From an uncultured Bacilli bacterium (GTDB taxonomy: Bacteria > Bacillota_I > Bacilli_A > RF39 > UBA660), in assembly GCA_934096755.1 (NCBI GenBank), contig CAKOMU010000015.1, positions 1 through 23,880 of the forward strand: a DNA stretch of 23,880 nucleotides, in the 5' to 3' direction. The stretch's first letter is position 1; each line of letters starts with the position of its first letter. Below, one piece after another: positions 15,039-22,019 of this stretch. The notes beneath the pieces are model-generated. The model saw only the letters and a list, made by a program, of their open reading frames with translations, made no database searches and had not been told where the DNA came from. The translations under genes were made by a program, and so were the position numbers.

Positions 15039-16328
15039 ATGATAGATATTAAATTAATCAGGGAAAATAGTGACTTAGTCAAAGAAAATATAAAAAAGAA
15101 ATTTCAAGATGAAAAACTTGGTTTAGTCGATGAAGTGTATGAATATGATCAAGATTATCGTAAAATAAAACAAAATGTCGATGAATTAAGAGCTAAAAGA
15201 AATGATTTGAGTAGTCAAATTGGTTCTTTGATGAAAGATGGCAAAAAAGAAGAAGCTGACACTATTAAAAGTAACGTTAGTCAAATTAATGAGGAAATTG
15301 CTGCTTTAGAAGAAAAAGAAGCTCGCTTGGAAAAAGAAATTAAAGATCGTATGATGGTTATTCCTAACATCATGGATCCATCAGTTCCTATAGGAAAAGA
15401 TGATAGTGAAAATGTCGAAGTAGAAAAATTTGGTGAACCATTTGTACCTAATTATGAAATTCCTCACCATGCAGATATAATCGCTAGATTTAATGGTTTA
15501 GACAAAGTCGCTGCTGGTCGTACCAGTGGAGAAGGTTTTTACTATTTGATGGGAGATATTGCCAGATTACATGAAGCAATGCTTGCTTATGCCAGAGATT
15601 ATATGATTGACCAAGGTTTTACGTACACCATACCACCATTTATGATTCATAGTGATGTTGTTACAGGCGTAATGTCATTCCCAGAAATGGAAGCCATGAT
15701 GTATAAAATCGAAGGAGAAGATTTATATCTAATTGGTACTAGTGAACATTCAATGATAGGTCGTTTTCAAGATCAAATGGTTAAGAAAAATGAATTACCA
15801 ATTAAGATGACATCTTATTCACCTTGCTTCCGTAAAGAAGGCGGATCACATGGTTTAGAAGAAAGAGGTCTATATCGTGTACATCAATTTGAAAAACAAG
15901 AAATGATTGTTTTATGTGAACCAGAAGATTCAATGAAATATTATGAAGAAATGTGGCGTTATACAAAAGACATTTTTAGAAATTTAGATGTTCCTGTAAG
16001 ACAACTTGAATGTTGTAGTGGTGATTTAGCAGATCTTAAAGTTAAGTCATGTGATATTGAAGCTTGGAGTCCGCGTCAACAAAAATATTTTGAAGTTGGT
16101 TCTTGTTCTAATCTTGGTGATGCTCAAGCCAGAAGATTAGGTATTCGTGTTAAAGGAGAAAATGGTAATTACTATTTACATACTCTAAACAATACCTGTT
16201 TAGCAACGCCAAGAGGTTTAATCGCCGTTTTAGAAAACAATTATAATGAAGATGGTTCAGTTAATATTCCTAAAGTATTACAACCATATATGGGTGGTCT
16301 TACAAAAATAACCCCTAAAGAGGCTTAA
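15039..16328 (+). CDS. serS: Seryl-tRNA synthetase
   Basis: A 429-aa class II synthetase that charges tRNA-Ser (and tRNA-Sec where present). The N-terminal coiled-coil tRNA-binding arm spans about 28-110 (MIDIKLIRENSDLVKENIKK at the start, then Lys/Glu-rich helices). The catalytic core shows VAAGRTSGEGFYYLMGD, the TSEHSMIG region, motif 2 (PCFRKEGGSHG...RVHQFEK) and motif 3 (TPRGLIAVLE). Its length is normal. ATG 15039 is preferred over ATG 15033 because GGAGGG ends at 15032, leaving a proper six-base spacing, and it gives the usual MIDIK start. It is controlled by the serine T-box upstream. The downstream gene starts two bases after its stop. Confidence 0.97.
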   Translation: MIDIKLIRENSDLVKENIKKKFQDEKLGLVDEVYEYDQDYRKIKQNVDELRAKRNDLSSQIGSLMKDGKKEEADTIKSNVSQINEEIAALEEKEARLEKEIKDRMMVIPNIMDPSVPIGKDDSENVEVEKFGEPFVPNYEIPHHADIIARFNGLDKVAAGRTSGEGFYYLMGDIARLHEAMLAYARDYMIDQGFTYTIPPFMIHSDVVTGVMSFPEMEAMMYKIEGEDLYLIGTSEHSMIGRFQDQMVKKNELPIKMTSYSPCFRKEGGSHGLEERGLYRVHQFEKQEMIVLCEPEDSMKYYEEMWRYTKDIFRNLDVPVRQLECCSGDLADLKVKSCDIEAWSPRQQKYFEVGSCSNLGDAQARRLGIRVKGENGNYYLHTLNNTCLATPRGLIAVLENNYNEDGSVNIPKVLQPYMGGLTKITPKEA

Positions 16329-16330
16329 TA

Positions 16331-16999
16331 GTGGAGGAGATTGGGTTATTAATTTTAATATATCTGAGTAATTTGTTCACTGCTAAACATATTAATGATA
16401 AGTACAAAGAAAAAATTAAAGAATATTATGATAATACCATTAAAGATTTAGATACTAACTGTAAAATTATTAAACATAACAAACTTGAGTTAAAAAAAGA
16501 AACTAATCTTTTACTAGATCTAATTCCTTTTATAAATGTTTTAATATCTTTAGATCGTTATTTGCATTTAGACCGTGATTATAAAAAACAACATGCTGAT
16601 TTAATTGACGTTTGCCCTAAGTTATACTTAGAAGATGTCAATGAACAAAAAAAGCAAGTTAAAGAACAAAAAGTATTAGTTAAGAAAAATTATTTTATTG
16701 GCAAAATTATTAATGGTAAAGCCAAAAATATTTATTTTTCTTTCGACGGTTATGACATCAATATCAAAGAAGATTCTAACTTTGCTAATATGTTAAAGGA
16801 TGAAGAAAAAATTGAAATCTTATTTGAAATGTTATATCTGCTTTATTCAGGATATGGTCATGAATTAAATCATAGTAATAATATAAATGAAGTATTTACA
16901 CCTGGTATTATTAAATGCTTAGAATATCGTTTTAATCAAGAAGAACAATGCTTAGCTTTAGAAGATGTCGTTGTACGAAAAAGAAAGTTGGAAAATTAG
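16331..16999 (+). CDS. Conserved-looking protein of unknown function, coupled to serS
   Basis: A 222-aa protein with a hydrophobic N-terminal stretch (GLLILIYLSNLF), an amphipathic helical and Lys-rich middle, a second mildly hydrophobic stretch (LLLDLIPFINVLISL, about 60-75) and a Glu-rich C-terminal half. No catalytic motif is recognised. The GTG start lies two bases after the serS stop and uses AAAGAGG inside the serS 3' end as SD, so it is translated with serS under T-box control. ATT and TTG codons further in are weaker alternatives. It could be a peripheral membrane protein. A terminator overlaps its stop. Confidence 0.65.
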   Translation: MEEIGLLILIYLSNLFTAKHINDKYKEKIKEYYDNTIKDLDTNCKIIKHNKLELKKETNLLLDLIPFINVLISLDRYLHLDRDYKKQHADLIDVCPKLYLEDVNEQKKQVKEQKVLVKKNYFIGKIINGKAKNIYFSFDGYDINIKEDSNFANMLKDEEKIEILFEMLYLLYSGYGHELNHSNNINEVFTPGIIKCLEYRFNQEEQCLALEDVVVRKRKLEN

Positions 17000-17014
17000 C
17001 CACTTTCTTTTTTT
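16981..17014 (+). terminator. Intrinsic terminator after the serS operon
   Basis: AAGAAAGT(T)GG pairs with CCACTTTCTT with a single bulged T. The loop contains the stop codon, and a T tract extends to 17014. Confidence 0.85.
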
Positions 17015-17070
17015 GACTAGTTTTGTCGAAAGACTTGTAAATTTTTTTTTAGCAGTTACAATATGTAGGC

Positions 17071-17151
17071 GAAAGCAGATTTTGGTTGTAGTCAATTAGT
17101 AACAAAATTTTCCTTTATCTTATTCCGCAGTATTTTACCAAAATCGCTTTC
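17071..17151. repeat. Long imperfect inverted repeat upstream of miaB
   Basis: GAAAGCAGATTTTGGT (17071-17086) is complementary to ACCAAAATCGCTTTC (17137-17151) over 15 bp with one bulged A, with a 50-nt loop. The 3' arm runs into the miaB -35. It could be an unannotated structured RNA, a small relic element, or a regulatory site. No gene is present in 17015-17201. Confidence 0.6.
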
Positions 17152-17176
17152 ACAATATAATTTTTTGTGATAAAAT
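17148..17176 (+). promoter_or_regulatory. miaB promoter with the same embedded palindrome as the MATE promoter
   Basis: TTTCAC (17148-17153), a 17-bp spacer, then TAAAAT (17171-17176). TCACAA (17150-17155) and TTGTGA (17165-17170) form the outer arms of a 21-bp palindrome. Twenty-four of 29 bases match positions 1217-1245 in the same register. Confidence 0.65.
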
Positions 17177-17201
17177 ATGGTACTAGGAAGGAAGTATACT
17201 T

Positions 17202-18626
17202 ATGATAAAACCAGATTTAGCTGTTGCTGCCAATCGCAAAAAAGTTGATATTACTAATAAAGAATTAGATTTAAAAATAGAACCATTATTTAAGGGACAA
17301 AAGTATTTTTTAAGAACTTATGGCTGTCAAATGAATGTTCATGATAGTGAAGAAATCAAATATTATTTAGAAGCTTTAGGTTATAGTCCGGTTGAGGAAC
17401 TAGAAGAAGCGGACATAGTTGTATTAAATACATGCGCTATTCGTGAAAATGCCAAAGACAAAGTGTTTGGTTATCTAGGACGTTGTAAACATTTAAAGAA
17501 GCTAAAACCAGAATTGATTATTGCTGTTGCGGGATGTTTAATGCAAAAGCCTGAAGAAATAGAAGAAATTCATAATCGTCATCAATATATTGATATCATA
17601 ATTGGCACCCATAATCTTAGTGATTTACCTAAGTTAATCATTGATGCCAACAATAATCATAATCAAGAAATTGAAGTTTATTCAAATAGTGATATAGTCT
17701 ATGAGAATGTCCATTATAATCGTGATTCTAAAATAAGTGCTTGGATTAATATTATTTATGGATGTGATAAATTTTGTACGTACTGCATTGTACCATTTAC
17801 TAGAGGACGCGAACGTAGTCGTAAAATGGAAAGTGTTTTAGAAGAAGTCAAGAATCTTAAAGAACAAGGTTATCAAGAAATTACTTTGTTAGGCCAAAAT
17901 GTTAATGCATATGGTAAGGACTTAAATTTAGGATATGATTTTGCAACGCTTTTAGAAGAAGTGGCTAAAATTGGAATTCCTCGTATACGTTTTGTAACTT
18001 CTCATCCTTGGAACTTTACGGATGAAATGATTGATGTCATTGCTAAATATGATAATGTTATGCCTTATATTCATTTGCCAATTCAATCAGGTAGTGATGA
18101 AATTTTAAAAAAGATGAATCGTAAATATACAATTGACGAATATAAAGAATTATTTACTAAAATTAAAAGTAAGATTAAAAATGTCAGTGTGACAACAGAT
18201 ATCATTGTAGGTTTTCCAGGAGAAACTGAAAGCGATTTTCAAAAGACTTTAGACATAGTGAATTATTGTCAATTTGATGGTGCTTATACTTTTATTTTTT
18301 CACCAAGAGAAGGGACTGCTGCCGCTAAAATGGTTGATGAAACACCTTTAAGTGAAAAAGAGGAAAGATTACAAAGATTGAATCAATTAGTAAATAAATA
18401 TTCATTAGCTAACAATCAAAAATTATTAGGCAAAACAGTGGATGTACTGATCGTTGATAAGAGTGAAAAAGATGCTAGTAAGGTTTATGGTTATACCGAT
18501 ACGATGAAATTAGTCAACATTGAAGGTGGTAAAGATTTGATTGGTAAAATTATTCCAGTAGAAATTACTGATGCCAAGAGCTTTAGTTTAGATGGAAAAG
18601 TGCAAAAAGAATTAGTTGTTAGCTAA
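17202..18626 (+). CDS. miaB: tRNA-2-methylthio-N6-isopentenyladenosine-37 methylthiotransferase MiaB
   Basis: A 474-aa radical-SAM methylthiotransferase that adds a methylthio group to i6A37 of tRNAs reading UNN codons. The N-terminal UPF0004 domain carries its three cluster Cys (TYGCQMN, NTCAIRENA, GCLMQ). The radical-SAM core has the CxxxCxxC triad in YGCDKFCTYCIVP, then TRGRERSR, GQNVNAYG, and the LPIQSGSD motif. A TRAM domain forms the C terminus (about 405-470). The N-terminal extension of about 35 residues is normal for Firmicutes MiaB. SD AGGAAGGAAG lies upstream of the ATG. It converges with, and overlaps by eight bases, the GNAT gene. The MiaB/MtaB/RimO choice is settled by the TYGCQMNVHDSE signature. 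Confidence 0.96.
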   Translation: MIKPDLAVAANRKKVDITNKELDLKIEPLFKGQKYFLRTYGCQMNVHDSEEIKYYLEALGYSPVEELEEADIVVLNTCAIRENAKDKVFGYLGRCKHLKKLKPELIIAVAGCLMQKPEEIEEIHNRHQYIDIIIGTHNLSDLPKLIIDANNNHNQEIEVYSNSDIVYENVHYNRDSKISAWINIIYGCDKFCTYCIVPFTRGRERSRKMESVLEEVKNLKEQGYQEITLLGQNVNAYGKDLNLGYDFATLLEEVAKIGIPRIRFVTSHPWNFTDEMIDVIAKYDNVMPYIHLPIQSGSDEILKKMNRKYTIDEYKELFTKIKSKIKNVSVTTDIIVGFPGETESDFQKTLDIVNYCQFDGAYTFIFSPREGTAAAKMVDETPLSEKEERLQRLNQLVNKYSLANNQKLLGKTVDVLIVDKSEKDASKVYGYTDTMKLVNIEGGKDLIGKIIPVEITDAKSFSLDGKVQKELVVS

Positions 18627-19053
18627 TTCTTCTTGTATAAATATTTCTTTTTATGTCATCATTTAATTCTAATTTTTGCAAGTATTCGAAATTAAATTTT
18701 TCATAAAAGTTTTGTAATCGCGAATGTAAATATATTTCTTTAATGCCTAGTTGTTTGCACATAGTGGGGATACTTTTGATGAGTAAAGCTCCATACCCAC
18801 ATCCCCGATATTTATAATCGATAAACACATTAGCAATCCAAGGTGTATATAATGTATGATCGTTATCGTGTTCGATGATTTGATAAAAGCCGATTAAAAC
18901 ATCGTCTTTTTTCATAATTATTGTTTTAGGTAACAATGGGGTAGTGATGGAAAGTTTTAATTCCTTTTCATTGTCCTTTTGTTGCCAAATCTTGAACCAT
19001 TCATTGATAATTTTTATTTGTTCATTATCACTTAAAAAATTAATATTTATCAA
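18619..19053 (-). CDS. GNAT-family N-acetyltransferase
   Basis: A 144-aa protein in which the acetyl-CoA-binding motif RGCGYG (with LLIKSIP after it) and the preceding IANVFIDYKY strand mark a GNAT fold. The late SRLQNFYEKFNFEYL block is the typical C-terminal NFYEKxGF-like element. The substrate is unknown. The frame is open to 19098, but the -10 TATAAT of its promoter covers the ATG near 19071, so that start would not be transcribed. A TTG at 19053, five bases after GGTGGTGA, gives a normal start, reading MININFLSD. The 3' end overlaps miaB by eight bases on the opposite strand. Confidence 0.82.
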   Translation of the reverse strand: MININFLSDNEQIKIINEWFKIWQQKDNEKELKLSITTPLLPKTIIMKKDDVLIGFYQIIEHDNDHTLYTPWIANVFIDYKYRGCGYGALLIKSIPTMCKQLGIKEIYLHSRLQNFYEKFNFEYLQKLELNDDIKRNIYTRRIS

Positions 19054-19069
19054 GTCTATCACCACCATC

Positions 19070-19098
19070 ATTATACCTATAAAAATTATAATTAGCAA
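19070..19098 (-). promoter_or_regulatory. Promoter of the GNAT gene
   Basis: Read on the minus strand: TTGCTA (19093-19098), 17 bp, TATAAT (19070-19075). Confidence 0.65.
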
Positions 19099-19125
19099 TT
19101 TTTTTTAAAAATATAACAAAAAACC

Positions 19126-19154
19126 TTGCAATTGCTAAAATCGTTTGGTATAAT
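19126..19154 (+). promoter_or_regulatory. Promoter of the first tRNA cluster
   Basis: TTGCAA (19126-19131), 17 bp, perfect TATAAT (19149-19154), 33 bp before tRNA-Val. Confidence 0.8.
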
Positions 19155-19186
19155 CTTAATTGTCATCGAGAGATGAAATTGGGTGT

Positions 19187-19263
19187 GGGCGCTTAGCTCA
19201 GTTGGTTAGAGCACCTGCCTTACAAGCAGGGGGTCATAGGTTCGAGTCCTATAGCGCCCACCA
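19187..19263 (+). tRNA. tRNA-Val (TAC)
   Basis: A cloverleaf with acceptor GGGCGCT/AGCGCCC, anticodon loop CTTACAA giving anticodon TAC, T-loop TTCGAGT and encoded CCA. First of five tRNAs in the unit. Confidence 0.97.
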
Positions 19264-19271
19264 TTTTATTT

Positions 19272-19347
19272 GCCGACATAGCGTAACTGGCAGCGCAACT
19301 GACTTGTAATCAGTAGGTTGGGAGTTCGACTCTCTCTGTCGGCACCA
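19272..19347 (+). tRNA. tRNA-Thr (TGT)
   Basis: Acceptor GCCGACA/TGTCGGC, anticodon loop CTTGTAA with anticodon TGT, and encoded CCA. Confidence 0.96.
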
Positions 19348-19354
19348 TTTTTAT

Positions 19355-19438
19355 GGGGAGATAGCGAAGTGGTCAAACGCGGCAGACTGTAAATCTGTTC
19401 CTTCGGGTTCCATGGTTCAAATCCATGTCTCCCCACCA
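19355..19438 (+). tRNA. tRNA-Tyr (GTA)
   Basis: A class II tRNA of 84 nt with a long variable arm (TTCCTTCGGGTTCC region). Acceptor GGGGAGA/TCTCCCC, anticodon loop CTGTAAA with anticodon GTA, and encoded CCA. Confidence 0.96.
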
Positions 19439-19454
19439 TTTTGAATATTATGTT

Positions 19455-19530
19455 TGCCTCGTAGCCAAGTGGTAAGGCATCAGACTTTGACTCTGACATT
19501 CCGCTGGTTCGAACCCAGCCGAGGCAGCCA
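19455..19530 (+). tRNA. tRNA-Gln (TTG)
   Basis: Acceptor TGCCTCG/CGAGGCA with discriminator G, anticodon loop CTTTGAC with anticodon TTG, and encoded CCA. The weak U1-A72 pair is typical of tRNA-Gln. Confidence 0.95.
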
Positions 19531-19535
19531 TCGAC

Positions 19536-19611
19536 GGTTCGTTAGCTCAGTAGGTAGAGCATTTGACTTTTAATCAAAGGGTCCTGGGTTCGAATCCCAG
19601 ACGAGCCACCA
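19536..19611 (+). tRNA. tRNA-Lys (TTT)
   Basis: Acceptor GGTTCGT/ACGAGCC (one G-U pair), anticodon loop CTTTTAA with anticodon TTT, and encoded CCA. Last of the first unit. Confidence 0.96.
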
Positions 19612-19622
19612 TTTTAGAAAAT

Positions 19623-19648
19623 AAATTCCATGAAAATGGAATTTTTTT
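19623..19648 (+). terminator. Terminator of the first tRNA cluster
   Basis: AAATTCCAT pairs with ATGGAATTT across a GAAA tetraloop, followed by a T run. Confidence 0.92.
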
Positions 19649-19659
19649 GTGAAATATAG

Positions 19660-19689
19660 TTGACTTTTAGAACATATATATAATATAAT
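19660..19689 (+). promoter_or_regulatory. Promoter of the second tRNA cluster
   Basis: TTGACT (19660-19665), 18 bp, TATAAT (19684-19689), 22 bp before tRNA-Arg. Confidence 0.8.
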
Positions 19690-19711
19690 GTATTTGCACT
19701 TGGGAAATTTT

Positions 19712-19788
19712 GCGCCCATAGCTCAACTGGATAGAGCGCTAGACTACGGATCTAGAGGTTGGGGGTTCGAATCCCTTTGGGCGTACCA
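19712..19788 (+). tRNA. tRNA-Arg (ACG)
   Basis: Acceptor GCGCCCA/TGGGCGT (terminal G-U pair), anticodon loop CTACGGA with anticodon ACG (A34 presumably edited to inosine), and encoded CCA. Confidence 0.96.
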
Positions 19789-19797
19789 TTTTATATT

Positions 19798-19874
19798 CGG
19801 GAAGTAGCACAACTTGGCAGTGCGCATGGTTTGGGACCATGAGGTTGCAGGTTCAAATCCTGTCTTCCCGACCA
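19798..19874 (+). tRNA. tRNA-Pro (TGG)
   Basis: Acceptor CGGGAAG/CTTCCCG, anticodon loop TTTGGGA with anticodon TGG, and encoded CCA. Confidence 0.96.
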
Positions 19875-19885
19875 TTTAGAATTTT

Positions 19886-19917
19886 AAAACTGTATGATTG
19901 TTCATTCAGTTTTTTTC
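19886..19917 (+). terminator. Terminator of the second tRNA cluster
   Basis: AAAACTG pairs with CAGTTTT, with an inner ATGA/TCAT pair around TTGT and a T run to 19916. Confidence 0.85.
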
Positions 19918-19933
19918 TTTAGAAGGAGGATTT

Positions 19934-20317
19934 ATGACAATAGAAAAAAGAATAGTACTTAATAATTTTAACTATTACATAGGAGTAGAATTAAAATATA
20001 AAGATAACATTTTAGTTACGAAAGAAAATCAACACCTAGATTTAGGAAGTTTTTCAATTTATATTGAAGATATAGAGCAAAACTATGTAAAAAATAGATT
20101 ATATGATAAAGATATATCATATATGGATGATATGATTTATATCCTAGATAGATTTCCTTTTCTCGATTATATAAGGGATATTACTTACGATAAAGAAAAT
20201 ATTATAGTTGAAGAAGCTCTAATAAAAAAATGTGAGATTGAAGAATATATAAAACAAAAAAACATTAAATTATTATATGTCTATAAACAAGAAGAAAATT
20301 ACCCTTTAAAAAAATAA
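19934..20317 (+). CDS. Hypothetical protein
   Basis: A 127-aa soluble acidic/aromatic protein (Tyr, Ile, Asp and Glu rich) with no recognised motif, signal peptide or membrane helix. ATG 19934 follows AAGGAGGA at ideal spacing; the frame also opens at 19898, but that lies inside the tRNA terminator. No promoter separates it cleanly from the tRNA terminator, so it may depend on read-through from the tRNA-Pro transcript. The codon usage is as AT-rich as its neighbours. Confidence 0.65.
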   Translation: MTIEKRIVLNNFNYYIGVELKYKDNILVTKENQHLDLGSFSIYIEDIEQNYVKNRLYDKDISYMDDMIYILDRFPFLDYIRDITYDKENIIVEEALIKKCEIEEYIKQKNIKLLYVYKQEENYPLKK

Positions 20318-20322
20318 GTGAA

Positions 20323-20350
20323 TTGAAATAATTTTTATATTTAATATAAT
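20323..20350 (+). promoter_or_regulatory. Promoter of the HD-domain gene
   Basis: TTGAAA (20323-20328), 16 bp, TATAAT (20345-20350). Confidence 0.6.
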
Positions 20351-20355
20351 TTTGT

Positions 20356-20379
20356 AAGGCACATTAATTATTGTGTCTT
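20356..20379 (+). other. Leader hairpin before the HD-domain gene
   Basis: AAGGCACA (20356-20363) pairs with TGTGTCTT (20372-20379; one G-T) around TTAATTAT, at the very start of the expected transcript. The SD GAAGGA follows the hairpin, so it may stabilise the RNA or tune access. It lacks a T tract and is not a terminator. Confidence 0.45.
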
Positions 20380-20392
20380 ATGCGAAGGATAA

Positions 20393-21138
20393 ATGAAAAT
20401 AGAAGAATTAAAACAAGCATTTAAAGATTATGCTTATAAATTTGATATGGATGATGAAGAAATTGCTTTAAAATTCTATCATTCCAATCGTGTAATGGAT
20501 ATATGTTTAGATATTGCAAAACATTACAATTTTGGTGAAAACGATATAATGTTGCTGGTGTAATAGGTTTGTTGCATGATTACGCAAGATTTACTCAATG
20601 GACTACTTATAAAACATATAGTGATTTAAAATCGTTTGATCATGCTGATGAGAGAACTAAATTATTATTTGATAATAACGAAATAGTTAATTTTTATACT
20701 AAGGAAGAAGATTACAATATTATTCATGATGCTATAAAATATAATAATAAATTAAGTCTTCCGGAAGGTTTAGAAAGTAGATATTTAAAAATGTGTAAAT
20801 TAATAAGGAATGCTGACAAAATTGATATTATATATAATATAACTATCGATAAATCTCTTTTACCGGAAGATGATGGTAAATTTTCTGATGCTATTGTAAA
20901 CAATTTTTATGAACATAAATGCGCGGACTATAAAGATATTAAGTGTGATAATGATAATATTTTAACAACTTTAATGTTTATGTATGATATTCATTTTCCT
21001 TATTCTTTTAAATATATAAAGGATTACAAATTAATTGAAAATATGTATGATAATATTGAAAATAAAGAATTGTTTAAAGAATATTTTGATTATATTATTA
21101 ATTATATCGATGAAAAATCTTTAGAAACTGAAAATTAA
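20393..21138 (+). pseudogene. HD-domain phosphohydrolase interrupted by a frameshift
   Basis: The ATG at 20393 (SD GAAGGA) opens a frame that stops at 20561-20563 after 56 residues (ending GENDIMLLV). The +1-phase frame continues the same protein as GVIGLLHDYARF and runs to 21138. Joined, they give an HD-superfamily hydrolase: H in KFYHSNRVMD, the HD pair in LLHDYARF, DHADER, and the late Asp in RNADKID. The conserved order shows one gene split between 20541 and 20553, consistent with loss of a single base. No slippery heptamer is visible, so programmed frameshifting is unlikely. It is either a recent inactivation or an assembly or sequencing indel. HD proteins hydrolyse phosphomonoesters or phosphodiesters, often of nucleotides; the substrate is unknown. 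Confidence 0.8.
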
Positions 21139-21200
21139 AAACAAAAAATATTGCAATGAATAGAGCATTTATGATATCCTTTAAATAGGAAGTGTCGAAG

Positions 21201-21935
21201 ATGGAAAAAAGTAATAAATTATATTTAATCATAATAATTACATGTACAGTCCTTGTTATAGGTTTGTGTGTGTTTGCCATCGCTAATCGTAAAGATACTA
21301 AAGTTAGTGATGCTATAAAGTTTAAAGAAGAATATGAAGCTTATAATGGTTTAGTAAATGAAAGTGTTGATAAAAATTATTTGGATGTAGATATCGATAG
21401 TGAAAATCCTATGATTTATAAAACCGGCAAAGAAATAGTGGATGTTTTAAAAAATGAAACTGCGATAGTGTATTTTGGTTTTGCCACTTGCCCTTGGTGT
21501 CGTAATACCATTGGACCATTATTAAAGGCAGCTAAAGATGAAGGCATTGATAAAATTTATTATGTCGATATATATGATATAAGAGATACCTATAAATTTA
21601 CAGGTAGTATTGTTCCGGAACAAACCAAAAAAGGTACTGATGCTTACTACGAAATATTAAAATTTTTAGGTGATAACTTAGAAGAATATTATGTAAAAGA
21701 TGAATCTGGTAACATGTATGATACTGGTGTCACCAGATTATATGCTCCAACAGTAGTAGCTGTTAAAGATGGTAAAGTTCTTGATTTACACGAAAGTACT
21801 TTAGATTCACAAACTGATCCTTACGTTGCTTTAACTGGTGATCAAAAGGATGAATTAACTGATATTTTTCAAAAATTAATGCAAAAAATTAAAGATAATA
21901 AAACGGTATGTAGTGATAGTGATGATGCTTGCTAG
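21201..21935 (+). CDS. Membrane-anchored thioredoxin-like protein (CPWC active site)
   Basis: A 244-aa protein. An N-terminal hydrophobic anchor (about 7-28) is followed by an extracytoplasmic thioredoxin-like domain with the redox motif C97-P-W-C100 in YFGFATCPWCRN. A long insertion follows (KFTGSIVPEQTKKG to DTGVTRLYAP), and the cis-Pro region is in LYAPTVVAV. The layout is like the TrxA-type 'bacteriocin transport accessory protein' (PedC/BrcD) family. The C terminus ends in two more Cys (CSDSDDAC), which could form a secondary disulfide. The start is ATG 21201, with AGGAAG eight bases before it; a GTG at 21192 is poorer. It probably catalyses thiol-disulfide exchange outside the membrane. 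No bacteriocin gene is nearby. Confidence 0.85.
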   Translation: MEKSNKLYLIIIITCTVLVIGLCVFAIANRKDTKVSDAIKFKEEYEAYNGLVNESVDKNYLDVDIDSENPMIYKTGKEIVDVLKNETAIVYFGFATCPWCRNTIGPLLKAAKDEGIDKIYYVDIYDIRDTYKFTGSIVPEQTKKGTDAYYEILKFLGDNLEEYYVKDESGNMYDTGVTRLYAPTVVAVKDGKVLDLHESTLDSQTDPYVALTGDQKDELTDIFQKLMQKIKDNKTVCSDSDDAC

Positions 21936-21959
21936 ACATAGAGATTCTCTATGTTTTTT
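21936..21959 (+). terminator. Intrinsic terminator after the thioredoxin-like gene
   Basis: ACATAGAG (21936-21943) pairs with CTCTATGT (21947-21954) across ATT, with a T run. Confidence 0.92.
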
Positions 21960-21960
21960 C

Positions 21961-21989
21961 TTGACTTTTACTATATTTTGTATTATTAT
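21961..21989 (+). promoter_or_regulatory. Promoter of typA/bipA
   Basis: TTGACT (21961-21966), 17 bp, TATTAT (21984-21989). It lies immediately after the previous terminator. Confidence 0.7.
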
Positions 21990-22019
21990 CAAAAGGTGTC
22001 GAAAAAAGGGTGAAGTTTT

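Noticed and set aside
19266..19499. 77-aa minus-strand reading frame across the tRNA cluster
   Set aside because: It is antisense to tRNA-Thr, tRNA-Tyr and tRNA-Gln; the 'ESRTPNLLI'-type peptide is a known artefact of translating tRNA genes.
20541..20560. Programmed frameshifting in the HD gene
   Set aside because: No slippery heptamer or downstream pseudoknot was recognised; a simple indel explains it.
21098..21280. 60-aa minus-strand frame between the HD and thioredoxin-like genes
   Set aside because: AT-driven open frame without SD; it overlaps two plus-strand genes.
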